DNA of 23,815 nucleotides. Source: JBBSEZ01 sp038239195 (GTDB taxonomy: Bacteria > Planctomycetota > Planctomycetia > Gemmatales > Gemmataceae). Every line of letters begins with the position of its first letter. Position 1 is the first letter of the stretch. Below, piece by piece: positions 16,894 to 23,815 of this stretch. The stretch is taken from contig JBBSEZ010000114.1 of NCBI GenBank assembly GCA_038239195.1, positions 1 through 23,815 of the forward strand. The letters are read 5' to 3'. A program made the translations under genes and the position numbers. The notes under the pieces are model-generated. The model ran no database searches. It was not told the DNA's origin and saw nothing but the letters and a program-made list of their open reading frames with translations.

Positions 16894-16917
16894 TCGACAC
16901 GTGCGGGCGGATGGGGC

Positions 16918-18867
16918 TCAGGTCGTGCTGGCGCCTTGCCGATGGGTTGGCTCTTTTCCAAGGAAGGGCGGGGAGGAGTTGGCGCCCTCCTTGCGCATCT
17001 GCCGCTGTAAGGCGCAGTCTTCCTGGAATTGTCTCCACGAAACCCGGGCGAAGCGCCAGTAGGAGAAAATGGGCTTTTCCGGGGGCCAGGTCACGCGTTC
17101 ATCGATAAAGTCAAGGGCCCGTCTGGCCATCTCGGGCTCCTCGTTTTTCCAGTAAACGAGCGCCATCGCCTGAAACTCGGACACGCCGAGTTTTTCCCGC
17201 CGGCGCAAGGCGCACCTGAACCTGGCCTTGGCGTTCTTGGCGGTCGCGCGCACCTGTTCTTCGTTTCCGAGCCCCCACCAGGCGAGGAACAGGTGAATGG
17301 CGTCTGCCAGTGGCCAGTCATCCTGCTGCTCCAACCTGGGCTGGAGCATGGCCACGACGTCGGCCCACTTTTTGGCTCGGATCAAAGCGGGAGCGTCGTC
17401 CTCCGAGCGGGAAGGAAGGCGGTCGGCGAAGAGCCTGGCCTGGGCCTCCGGCGACAGCGCTGTGACGCCAGGCTTCTGCTTTGCCTCCTCGTACCGTTCG
17501 GGTGACAGCTGGCGCAACTGCCACAGCGCGGAAACGACGTAGTCGTCAACGCCCAGGAGTTCCAGGAGGGGGTCCGAATAGTCTGTCAGGAAGGTGGCGG
17601 CCTCCCCTGTTCCGCACAATTCCTCGGGCGGGGCGAAGCGCCACGCTGCCTTGTCCTCCTCGCCGGCCAGGCCCTCCACCTCGTCATCATCCGGGATTGG
17701 GGGGCCGATCGACGGCCGTGGGGCGCGGATGTCCAGCAAGCACAGGAGGTCCTCAGTGGCCCTTTCCTTGAGATTCAGCCGACGGCGGTAAGAGGCCCGC
17801 TGCCAGAGCAACTCCGGCGAGCCCGGCCGCAGTTCGATGGCTCGATCGAGCGCACACAGAGCACGGTCATACCGGCCAGCCGCGTAGAAGCAGCAGGCGG
17901 CCTGCGCCTGGATATCCGCATCGTCGGGAAAGGCGTCGATGATTCGATCCAGTTTGCCGTGGTAGCCAAGCAAGCTCACGCTGCCATCGAAGGTTTCGAC
18001 CGCCTTGGCGGGCCCCGCGTGGATGTCGCACAAAAGGACGCGCGCGCCATCCCGGTCCTGGGTGAAGTTGGCCGCGATCAGGGCGTTTGCCAACCGCCGG
18101 TACTCTTGCCCCAATGGGCCCGGGGCTCTTTCTTTGAACGTCCGCTTGCCGACAAGCAACTGGTGACTGAAAGGCACGGCGGCGACGAAATCGAAGATGC
18201 CCACCTCGTTTTCGTAATACCGGGCGGACACATCGTCTGTCTCGACAAGCCCGGTGGCGACAAAGAGTTGGTTGATCGGTTTACTCCCGGTCTGCTCCGC
18301 CTCCCTGTCGATTCGCCTGCTGACCTCATTCAGGCCGGCCCTCCCCCCCCGGTGAGAGGGAACCACCATCACAACGGCGTCCGGCAACTGGCGTGTGGCA
18401 ATCCCCAGGGCTGGGGTGATGCCCGCATGGGTGTCGATCAGCACATAATCCGGCCCGAGCTGTTCCCACTGCAGGCGAGTGTCCTCGAAGAAGAGGTAGC
18501 CTTGCTGTTGTTCGTACAGGGCCGGCCAGTCGGTTTCGGCCAACTGCTCCCAGTACTTGCGACCGCCGCGGCCGGCTGGCATCACCCAGAGATGGCCACC
18601 CTTGGGGCCCTCCAACTCCAGGGGGTACAGATATTCGGTTACGTCGGGGGCGCGGCTCTTCTCGCGGTAGGCGGCGACGTATTCGACGATCCCAGGGTGG
18701 CGTTCCCGCCGGCCGAGAGGGGGAAAGTGGGCCAGGTCAGGGGACTCCAAATCGAAGTCCACCAACAGCACCTTCCGCCCGCGTCGGGCCAACTCCAGGC
18801 CAACGTTCACCAGGGCCGTGGTGCGACCGACACCGCCGCGGAATGAGTAGAAGGTAACGATGTACAA
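16918..18867 (-). CDS. KGGVGR-type ParA/MinD-like ATPase with helical C-terminal half
   Basis: 649-residue protein. The N-terminus (YIVTFYSFRGGVGRTTALVN) is a deviant Walker A in which both signature lysines of KGGVGKT are Arg (Arg10, Arg15), as in the KGGVGR-variant class. Walker A' is VLLVDFDLESP (Asp37, Asp39) and Walker B is PDYVLIDTHAG. After about residue 280 comes a TPR-like stretch (AACCFYAAGRYDRALCALDRA) and then 300 helical residues that I do not recognise. KGGVGR ATPases occur in predicted conflict or signalling operons; the role here is inferred. The start is taken as TTG at 18867, matching the usual family N-terminus; no ATG is available there. It lies 19 bp after the antitoxin stop, so the genes are co-transcribed. 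Confidence 0.85.
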   Translation of the reverse strand: MYIVTFYSFRGGVGRTTALVNVGLELARRGRKVLLVDFDLESPDLAHFPPLGRRERHPGIVEYVAAYREKSRAPDVTEYLYPLELEGPKGGHLWVMPAGRGGRKYWEQLAETDWPALYEQQQGYLFFEDTRLQWEQLGPDYVLIDTHAGITPALGIATRQLPDAVVMVVPSHRGGRAGLNEVSRRIDREAEQTGSKPINQLFVATGLVETDDVSARYYENEVGIFDFVAAVPFSHQLLVGKRTFKERAPGPLGQEYRRLANALIAANFTQDRDGARVLLCDIHAGPAKAVETFDGSVSLLGYHGKLDRIIDAFPDDADIQAQAACCFYAAGRYDRALCALDRAIELRPGSPELLWQRASYRRRLNLKERATEDLLCLLDIRAPRPSIGPPIPDDDEVEGLAGEEDKAAWRFAPPEELCGTGEAATFLTDYSDPLLELLGVDDYVVSALWQLRQLSPERYEEAKQKPGVTALSPEAQARLFADRLPSRSEDDAPALIRAKKWADVVAMLQPRLEQQDDWPLADAIHLFLAWWGLGNEEQVRATAKNAKARFRCALRRREKLGVSEFQAMALVYWKNEEPEMARRALDFIDERVTWPPEKPIFSYWRFARVSWRQFQEDCALQRQMRKEGANSSPPFLGKEPTHRQGASTT

Positions 18868-18886
18868 GGAAGGCCCCCCGAACGGG

Positions 18887-19498
18887 TCATTCGCCAACAA
18901 GACTGCCCGTGCCCAACTTGGCCTTCGCCTCGGGGCATTCCTGCTCCTCAGCAGCCTTGGGCCGATGACGGGCGGGGGCGAGCTGGAACTGCCGCGCCCG
19001 GCGGCACACTTCTTCGGTCGGCTGGAGATGGCGGAACGCGCCCTGCGGATGCGCGGCAAGAGCGTGCCGCACTGCGGGCAGCCCGAAGAACAGACGCAGG
19101 AGTTTATCCAGAGCGCGCTGTTGGATCTGCCCCCCCGTCTCCCAGCGGGACAGAGTTGCCTGCGCCACACTCAGCCTCGCCGCCAGAGCTCCCTGGCTCA
19201 GGCCGAGCGCCTTGCGCCGCTGGCGGATCTCCTTTGGGGTGAGTAAGTGCGCCAGTCGCCGGAAGGCTTCGCTGATTTGCCGGTTGGCCGCCGTGTCGAG
19301 GACGATCTCTTTGCAGGCCTCGTTCTCGCAGCGGGGCGTGTGGAGCGCCGGGACTTTGACCGTATAGGAGCGACCGTCATGCACGATCTCGGTCGTGTAT
19401 TCGACCTCCACGGGGCGCACCGTGCGCTCGCCGCAGTGGCCGCACTTCCAGGGGAAAGGGAGGCTTTTGCCCCGTTCAATGTTTTTGCTCATGTGCAT
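18887..19498 (-). CDS. MqsA/YgiT-type antitoxin: zinc finger plus HTH
   Basis: 203-residue DNA-binding protein. An N-terminal zinc-binding module (Cys19, Cys22, Cys57, Cys62) is followed by a beta-rich linker (VEVEYTTEIVHDGRSYTVKVPA). An XRE-type HTH follows at about 88-145 (TPKEIRQRRKALGLSQGALA, then LSRWETGG), the architecture of MqsA antitoxins. In that family the zinc end binds the toxin and the HTH represses the operon. The last 45 residues are a charged tail beyond the usual MqsA length (about 130). The start at 19498 overlaps the end of the upstream toxin frame by 23 bp, typical of translational coupling; a second ATG at 19492 is equally possible, and neither has a Shine-Dalgarno. The ATPase gene follows after 19 bp. 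Confidence 0.85.
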   Translation of the reverse strand: MHMSKNIERGKSLPFPWKCGHCGERTVRPVEVEYTTEIVHDGRSYTVKVPALHTPRCENEACKEIVLDTAANRQISEAFRRLAHLLTPKEIRQRRKALGLSQGALAARLSVAQATLSRWETGGQIQQRALDKLLRLFFGLPAVRHALAAHPQGAFRHLQPTEEVCRRARQFQLAPARHRPKAAEEQECPEAKAKLGTGSLVGE

Positions 19499-19832
19499 TC
19501 ACGATCTGGACGGTTGGGACTTCCGGGTCTGCGTCAACCAGGATCAACTCGACAAACAACCCGCGGGGGAACTCCTCCACCGGGATGATGACCTTGTAGT
19601 AGAAATCGTGCTGTCGGTACTCGGTTCGCGTTTCTCGCACCTGCCTAACGTCCTCGGGGCGTTTCCGAACGTGTTACTGGAGAAGGTCCTTGATGCCTTC
19701 TGGCGTGAGGAGCCCCTTGAGATCGCGGTCGGAATGCACCCGTTGGGCTGCTCGCTCCGCCCACTCGCAGTATCCGCCGCCCCGACGGGTGATGGCCAGG
19801 CGAACAAGGTCAAGTTCGGGCGGAGCTTCCAT
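19476..19832 (-). pseudogene. Toxin-like small gene interrupted by an in-frame TAA
   Basis: The frame from ATG 19832 (AGAGGTG just upstream) encodes 52 residues, starting MEAPPELDLVRLAI and ending GIKDLLQ. It meets TAA at 19676-19674, then stays open in the same frame for 65 more codons (HVRKRPEDVRQV, then FYYKVIIPVEEFPRGLFVEL, then VQIVNAHEQKH) to TGA at 19476. The continuous sense on both sides and the 23-bp overlap with the antitoxin start suggest one ancestral gene of about 118 codons. A single change such as CAA to TAA would explain the stop. Family not identified; a toxin role is inferred only from its place before an MqsA-type antitoxin. A short product, restart at GTG 19640 or read-through cannot be excluded. 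Confidence 0.7.
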
Positions 19833-19861
19833 CCATCACCTCTTGCACTCTAACCAATCGT

Positions 19862-19947
19862 ATGATGTAAAGCAAGACATTGCCATTTTCAAGGGCAATT
19901 CGAGGCTTCTATGGCCGAACCAAGATTGTTTTTATGCTTTACATCAT
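19862..19947 (-). promoter_or_regulatory. Promoter and operator-like inverted repeat of the toxin-antitoxin operon
   Basis: A perfect 13-bp inverted repeat (ATGATGTAAAGCA at 19862-19874; its complement at 19935-19947) spans an AT-rich stretch. On the minus strand TTGAAA (19892-19887) is 17 bp from TACATC (19869-19864), so the -10 lies inside one repeat arm. An inner ATTGCC/GGCAAT pair (19879-19884, 19894-19899) overlaps the -35. This fits autorepression by the HTH antitoxin with a leader of about 25 nt. The -10 match is weak. Confidence 0.45.
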
Positions 19948-20038
19948 CATCGCATGGTCCAACACCAGAAGGGGCCTTGTGTCTCGGCCGTCCCCCGGTG
20001 GGCGGTAGGATGACGGCCAGCCGCGGAGAGAGCCTGTT

Positions 20039-20105
20039 CGCCCTCAATGCCAGCGGAACCACCGCAGCGCCAGCGCGAAGCTCCCCGCCGCCCACGCCGC
20101 CAAAA
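20039..20105. repeat. Right copy of a direct repeat shared with 16668-16734
   Basis: 67 bp covering the permease 3' end match 16668-16734 with about six mismatches and no gap, at a constant offset of 3371 bp. A further 12-bp match (11 of 12) occurs at the same offset (16621-16632 and 19992-20003). The two copies bracket the toxin remnant-antitoxin-ATPase cassette. Confidence 0.8.
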
Positions 20106-21120
20106 TGCTCACCTCCCTCCACTGCGACGCCAGGCTCGCCCCCTCCAGGCTCACGGCGCGCAGGCCGTTGATGAGCGGCGTCAGCGGCAACGCCTTGATG
20201 AATGGCTGAGCCGCCTCGGGAAAGCGCTCCGACGAGAAGAAGATCCCCGAGAGCACCCACATCGGCAGCATCACCAGGTTCATCAGCCCCGAGACGGCCT
20301 CGAGCGTCCGCGCCCGGCTGGCCACCAGCAGGCCGATGCCCGCGAAGGCCAGCGCCCCCAGCAGGATCAGCGCCGTCATCGCCAGCAGGCTGCCCTGCAC
20401 GACCACGCCGAACGCCACCCGGGCGAACAGCAGCATCACCACCATCTCGGGGACGAGAAAGAGCAGCCGGCTCAGCAGGATCGCGGCCAGGAAGTCCGCC
20501 TTGCGCATCGGCGTGGCCAGAAAGCGCTTCAGCACCTTGCGCAGGCGCAAATCGACGGTGGCGAAGCCGACGCCCCATAGCCCCCCGCCCATGAGGCTCA
20601 TGCCCAGCAGCCCCGGAATGAGGAAGTCGATGTAGCGCCCCCCCGGCTCGTCGAGCTCCTGGTCCGCCACCGGGAGCAGGTCTTTCCGGCCGGCGGCGCG
20701 CTGGAGCGCGTCATCGACCTTGCCGCGGGCCAGCACGCTCTCCGGTCTCGTCGGGTCGAAGGCATACGTGTAGCCGCGCTCCCCGCCGGCGGGCACTACC
20801 ACGAGGTCGGTCTTGCCGGTCCGCAGACGCAGCCGGCAGGCCGCCTCGTCGTCGAAGCGGACCACGAAGCCCTTCTCCTTCGTCAGGGCCTTCCGCACCA
20901 ACTCTGTGCCTGCCTCTCCCTCGCCGACCTGCTGGACGTCCACGGTGATGCGCTCGACCGGCTTGTTGCGGAAGGCGATGCCGAGCGCCACCACGATCAG
21001 GATGGGGAACCCGTAGACCCAGAAGAGCGCCTCGGGCTCGCGGTAGAACTCGCGTATCCGGGCCAGGATCAGTTGTCCCAGCGGCCAGTAGCGAGGTGGA
21101 GGCGGCTCGGTGTCGTTCAT
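20044..21120 (-). CDS. ABC-2 type transporter permease
   Basis: 358-residue inner-membrane permease. One N-terminal helix (EALFWVYGFPILIVVALGIAF, about residues 29-49) is followed by an extracytoplasmic domain of about 130 residues. A cluster of five helices begins at YIDFLIPGLLGMSLMGGGLWG, the classic ABC2 membrane domain. It forms the channel half of an exporter with the adjacent ATPase; the substrate is unknown. The ATG at 21120 overlaps the ATPase stop as ATGA, so translation is coupled. The open frame continues upstream, but that part lies inside the ATPase gene and is antisense-free shadow only. The 3' end is partly duplicated at 16673-16893. Confidence 0.92.
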   Translation of the reverse strand: MNDTEPPPPRYWPLGQLILARIREFYREPEALFWVYGFPILIVVALGIAFRNKPVERITVDVQQVGEGEAGTELVRKALTKEKGFVVRFDDEAACRLRLRTGKTDLVVVPAGGERGYTYAFDPTRPESVLARGKVDDALQRAAGRKDLLPVADQELDEPGGRYIDFLIPGLLGMSLMGGGLWGVGFATVDLRLRKVLKRFLATPMRKADFLAAILLSRLLFLVPEMVVMLLFARVAFGVVVQGSLLAMTALILLGALAFAGIGLLVASRARTLEAVSGLMNLVMLPMWVLSGIFFSSERFPEAAQPFIKALPLTPLINGLRAVSLEGASLASQWREVSILAAWAAGSFALALRWFRWH

Positions 21121-22070
21121 GGCGTCGCTTCCCCTTCGCGCAGGTGCCGGCCGGTCAGCGCCACGAAGACGTCTTCGAGGCCGGCGTGCCGGGTGCTCAG
21201 GCTGGCCAGTTCGTGCCCGCCCTGCTGGAGCCACGCCAGGAGGGCGGGCAGGGCGACGTGCGGCTCCGACACCGCCAGGCAGTAGCGGTCGGCCTCGCGG
21301 CGCGTCGAGCGGACGGCGGGCAGCCCTTCCAGCGACGCCAGCGCCAGCTCCGGCGTGTCGCTCTCGGCGACGGTGAACTCGACGACGTGTTCCCCGCCGA
21401 GGTTGGCGATCAACTCGCGCGGCGAGCCGAGGGCGATCACCTTGCCGTGGTCGATGACGGCCACGCGGTCGCACAGGCGCTCCGCCTCGTCCATGTAGTG
21501 CGTCGTGAGCAGCACGGTGCGGCCCTGCGTGCGGAAGGCGCGGATGAGGCCCCACAACTGCCGGCGCGACTGCGGGTCGAGGCCGGTGGTCGGCTCGTCG
21601 AGCAAGAGCAGGTCGGGATCGCCGACGAGGGCGCAGGCGACGGCCAGGCGCTGGCGCTGCCCGCCCGACAGCTTGCCGACGCGGGCGTCGGCCTTCTCCT
21701 CCAGCGACACGCGGCGAATGACTTCCTCCGGCTCCAGCCCGCGCCGGTAGAAGCTGCGGAACAGCACGATCGTCTCGCGCACCGTCAACTTCTCGGACAG
21801 CTTGGTCTCCTGGAGCGAGATGCCGAGGCGCTCCTTGATGGCGGAGTCATCGCGCCCCCAGCGCATGCCGAGGACCTCGACCTCGCCCGACGTGGCCTCG
21901 GCCAGGCCCTCGATGACCTCGATGGTGGTGGTCTTGCCGGCGCCGTTGGGCCCGAGCAGGCCGAAGCACTCCCCGGCCTCCACGGTCAGGTCGAGGCCGC
22001 GCACCGCCTCGACGGGGGGCCGGCCTTCGTAGCGCTTGAACAGGTTGGTGCAGCGAATGGCGGGTGGCAT
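21117..22070 (-). CDS. ABC transporter ATP-binding protein
   Basis: 317-residue ATPase of an ABC-2 (DrrA/CcmA-like) exporter. Walker A is GPNGAGKTT, the signature is LSGGQRQR, Walker B is LLLLDEPTTGLD, and the switch His is in LLTTHYMDEAE. After the 220-residue core there is a C-terminal domain of about 90 residues, as in DrrA-type proteins (EHVVEFTVAESD, then LEDVFVALTGRHL). The ATG at 22070 is chosen because family similarity begins with IRCTNLFKRYEG; the frame is open further upstream, but that part runs through the promoter region. No Shine-Dalgarno precedes it, and a -10 lies only 8 nt upstream, so a leaderless message is likely. Co-transcribed with the permease. Confidence 0.93.
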   Translation of the reverse strand: MPPAIRCTNLFKRYEGRPPVEAVRGLDLTVEAGECFGLLGPNGAGKTTTIEVIEGLAEATSGEVEVLGMRWGRDDSAIKERLGISLQETKLSEKLTVRETIVLFRSFYRRGLEPEEVIRRVSLEEKADARVGKLSGGQRQRLAVACALVGDPDLLLLDEPTTGLDPQSRRQLWGLIRAFRTQGRTVLLTTHYMDEAERLCDRVAVIDHGKVIALGSPRELIANLGGEHVVEFTVAESDTPELALASLEGLPAVRSTRREADRYCLAVSEPHVALPALLAWLQQGGHELASLSTRHAGLEDVFVALTGRHLREGEATP

Positions 22071-22078
22071 AGTGGCAC

Positions 22079-22109
22079 ATTGTAGGGCAGCGCCCCCCGG
22101 GAGCGGCAA
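22079..22109 (-). promoter_or_regulatory. Candidate promoter of the ABC exporter operon
   Basis: On the minus strand TACAAT (22084-22079) is a 5 of 6 match to the -10 consensus, with TTGCCG (22109-22104) 19 bp upstream. Transcription would start at about 22072, next to the ATG at 22070. Confidence 0.45.
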
Positions 22110-22143
22110 GGTGTCGAGGACACCGCGAAGCCCCTTGCTGGAA

Positions 22144-22171
22144 TTGACGTCCCGAGCCCGCTGGCTACAAT
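22144..22171 (+). promoter_or_regulatory. Sigma70-type promoter of the lysyl-tRNA synthetase gene
   Basis: TTGACG (22144-22149), 16-bp spacer, TACAAT (22166-22171): the best promoter match seen in the window. The start point would be near 22178, past the ATG at 22174, which decides the gene start in favour of GTG 22228. Confidence 0.65.
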
Positions 22172-22227
22172 CCATGTCTCTTCATCTGACGTGCCCCTCT
22201 CCGAGTTCCCCCAAGAGAACGCCAGCC

Positions 22228-23769
22228 GTGTCCTCACCGCAAGATAGTTTTGAGGCCAGTCGGTCCGAGAAGCTCGCCGCCATCGAGGCGCTTGGCATCG
22301 ACCCGTGGGGCGGCCGTTTCGATGGCCATCAGCCCATCGACGAAGTGCTGCGCCTCCCGGCCGAACTGCCCGAGGACCAGCGCCCGCGCGTGCGCATCGC
22401 CGGGCGCATCGTCAGCCGGCGCGACGGGGGCAAGGTCCATTTTCTCGACGTCAAGGATTGGTCCGGCCGGCCCATCGAGCGCGAAATCAAGGGCGAGCGC
22501 GAAGGCACCGTCGAGAAGGTCCCCGACCTGTCCAGCCGCGTCCAGGTCATGCTGGGCCAGAAGCAGATCGGCGAGACCGGCTGGCACCTGGCGCAGTTGC
22601 TCGACCTCGGCGACCTGATCGGCGTGGACGGGACGTTCGGCAAGACGCGCCGTGGCGAGGCGACCGTCTTCGCGACGGAGTTGCACGTGCTCGGCAAGTC
22701 GCTCCAGCCGCACCCCGACAAGTTCGCCGGCATGCACGACGTCGAGTTTCGGTTGCGCCATCGCTATCTCGACCTGATCTACAACCCCGAAACGCTCCAG
22801 CGCGCCCGCCAGCGCGTGCTGATCGTGCGCACCATTCGCCGCTACCTCGACGACCGCGGCTTCTGCGAGGTGGAGACGCCGATGCTGCACGCCATCGCCG
22901 GCGGCGCCGCCGCGCGCCCGTTCGTCACGCACCACAACGCCCTCGACGTCGATCTCTACTTGCGCATCGCCCTGGAGCTGCACCTCAAGCGGCTGCTCGT
23001 CGGCGGGATCGAAAAGGTGTACGAGATCGGCCGGGTGTTCCGCAACGAGGGCGTCAGCCCGCGGCACAACCCCGAGTTCACGATGATGGAGCTCTACCAG
23101 GCCTACGGCGATTACCGCTCCATGATGGACCTGCTGGAGGGCGTGATCGTCGCCTGCGTCGAGGCATTGGGCCAGGGGACGACGCTCCTCTACGGCGAGC
23201 ACACCATCGACTACGCCCCGCCCTGGCCGCGCGTGCGCTACGGCGACCTGTTCCGCGAGCATGTCGGCCTGGGCATCGACGACGAGGCCGGCGTGGCCGC
23301 GCTCATGCGCGAGCGCCGCGGCGAGGCAGGGGCCAAGAAGCACCCCGATGTGCTGGTCCACGAGCTGTTCGAGGAACTGGTCGAGCCACAGCTCGCCAAG
23401 TCGGACCGCCCGCTGTTTGTTTACGACTACCCGGCCGCGCTCTGCCCGCTGACCAAGCGCCAGCGCGCCAACCCCAACCTCGCCGAGCGCTTCGAGCTGT
23501 ACGTGCGCGGCATGGAGCTGGCGAACGCCTACACGGAGCTGAACGACCCGATCACCCAGGAGGCGACGTTTCGCAACCAACTGGCCGGCCTGAAGGAAGA
23601 AGACTCGATGGCGAAGATGGACGACGACCTCGTCCGCGCCCTGCGCCACGGCATGCCGCCCGCCGGCGGGCTGGGCATCGGCATCGACCGGCTGGTCATG
23701 CTCCTCACGAACACCACGACGATCCGCGACGTGATTCTGTTCCCGTTACTTCGGCCCGAGAAGCCATGA
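22228..23769 (+). CDS. lysS: Lysyl-tRNA synthetase, class II
   Basis: 513-residue cytoplasmic enzyme that charges tRNA-Lys using ATP. The N-terminal OB-fold anticodon domain (about 50-160, RVRIAGRIVSRRDGGKVHFLDV) is followed by the class II core. Motif 1 region is GFCEVETPML, motif 2 is FRNEGVSPRHNPEFTMMELY, and motif 3 is GGLGIGIDRLVMLLTN. The substrate-binding ELYVRGMELANAYTELNDP segment is LysS-specific. Length agrees with bacterial LysS (about 500). GTG at 22228 is chosen: AAGAGAA lies 9 nt upstream and the protein then opens near the usual KLAAIEALGIDPW. The ATG at 22174 lies between the -10 box and the expected transcript start. The gene is divergent from the ABC exporter operon. Confidence 0.96.
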   Translation: MSSPQDSFEASRSEKLAAIEALGIDPWGGRFDGHQPIDEVLRLPAELPEDQRPRVRIAGRIVSRRDGGKVHFLDVKDWSGRPIEREIKGEREGTVEKVPDLSSRVQVMLGQKQIGETGWHLAQLLDLGDLIGVDGTFGKTRRGEATVFATELHVLGKSLQPHPDKFAGMHDVEFRLRHRYLDLIYNPETLQRARQRVLIVRTIRRYLDDRGFCEVETPMLHAIAGGAAARPFVTHHNALDVDLYLRIALELHLKRLLVGGIEKVYEIGRVFRNEGVSPRHNPEFTMMELYQAYGDYRSMMDLLEGVIVACVEALGQGTTLLYGEHTIDYAPPWPRVRYGDLFREHVGLGIDDEAGVAALMRERRGEAGAKKHPDVLVHELFEELVEPQLAKSDRPLFVYDYPAALCPLTKRQRANPNLAERFELYVRGMELANAYTELNDPITQEATFRNQLAGLKEEDSMAKMDDDLVRALRHGMPPAGGLGIGIDRLVMLLTNTTTIRDVILFPLLRPEKP

Positions 23770-23796
23770 GCCGCCGACGAGGGGCCTCCGTTTAGC

Positions 23797-23815
23797 GACG
23801 CTTCGCAGAAGCGTC
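23797..23815. repeat. Palindrome at the window edge
   Basis: GACGCTTC-GCA-GAAGCGTC forms a perfect 8-bp stem 27 bp after the lysS stop. It is cut by the window end, so its full arms are unknown. It may be a terminator stem or a third REP-like family. Confidence 0.5.

Noticed and set aside
19544..19813. 89-codon minus-strand open frame in the toxin region
   Set aside because: It overlaps the toxin-like frame in a different phase, lacks a ribosome site and has a Ser/Arg-rich make-up. The other phase gives the sensible protein with TAA in the middle.
19395..19853. 152-codon plus-strand open frame over the toxin-antitoxin junction
   Set aside because: It is antisense to the antitoxin start and toxin frame and shows no family features.
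1..23815. CRISPR array, tRNA, rRNA or riboswitch
   Set aside because: No regular spaced direct repeats, cloverleaf or known conserved RNA core was recognised on either strand.

Overview
The window looks like chromosomal DNA of a high-GC planctomycete, probably near Gemmataceae. This is inferred from the gene mix, not from a marker gene: a formaldehyde-activating-enzyme homologue, an S41 peptidase-like protein, a very large membrane patatin, an HGD-type Ser/Thr kinase, a DUF418 protein and several perfect palindromic repeats between genes. No rRNA, tRNA, CRISPR array or transposase gene was seen.

Layout. 1-248: no recognisable gene. 249-824 (-): Fae-like protein, followed by a nested palindrome (881-943). 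1039-1668 (-) histidine phosphatase and 1769-3370 (+) S41-like protein are divergent. A 43-nt REP-like hairpin (3414-3456) precedes a 1548-residue patatin-like membrane protein (3569-8215, +). Next come a secreted NucA-type nuclease (8416-9327, +) and a NuiA-type inhibitor of that nuclease class (9393-9794, +). These run convergently into an 807-residue zinc-finger membrane protein (9802-12225, -). The block 12658-16521 (-) holds MFS transporter, protein kinase and DUF418 membrane protein, in transcription order.

16668-20105 is the accessory part. It begins with a broken 3' end of an ABC-2 permease gene, itself split by a 120-bp MITE-like element. It continues with an operon on the minus strand: a small toxin-like gene carrying an in-frame stop, an MqsA/YgiT-type zinc-finger-HTH antitoxin, and a KGGVGR-type ParA-like ATPase. 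It ends at the intact ABC-2 permease, whose 3' end matches the broken fragment at a constant offset of 3371 bp. The cassette therefore sits between two copies of one gene end.

20044-22070 (-) is an ABC exporter (ATPase and permease overlapping by 4 bp). 22228-23769 (+) is lysyl-tRNA synthetase, with a good sigma70-type promoter that rules out the upstream ATG.

Functional links: the nuclease/inhibitor pair suggests a secreted nuclease made with a protective cytoplasmic inhibitor. The toxin remnant/antitoxin/ATPase operon looks like a partly decayed conflict or addiction module. The remaining genes look like ordinary cell-envelope, transport, signalling and translation functions.
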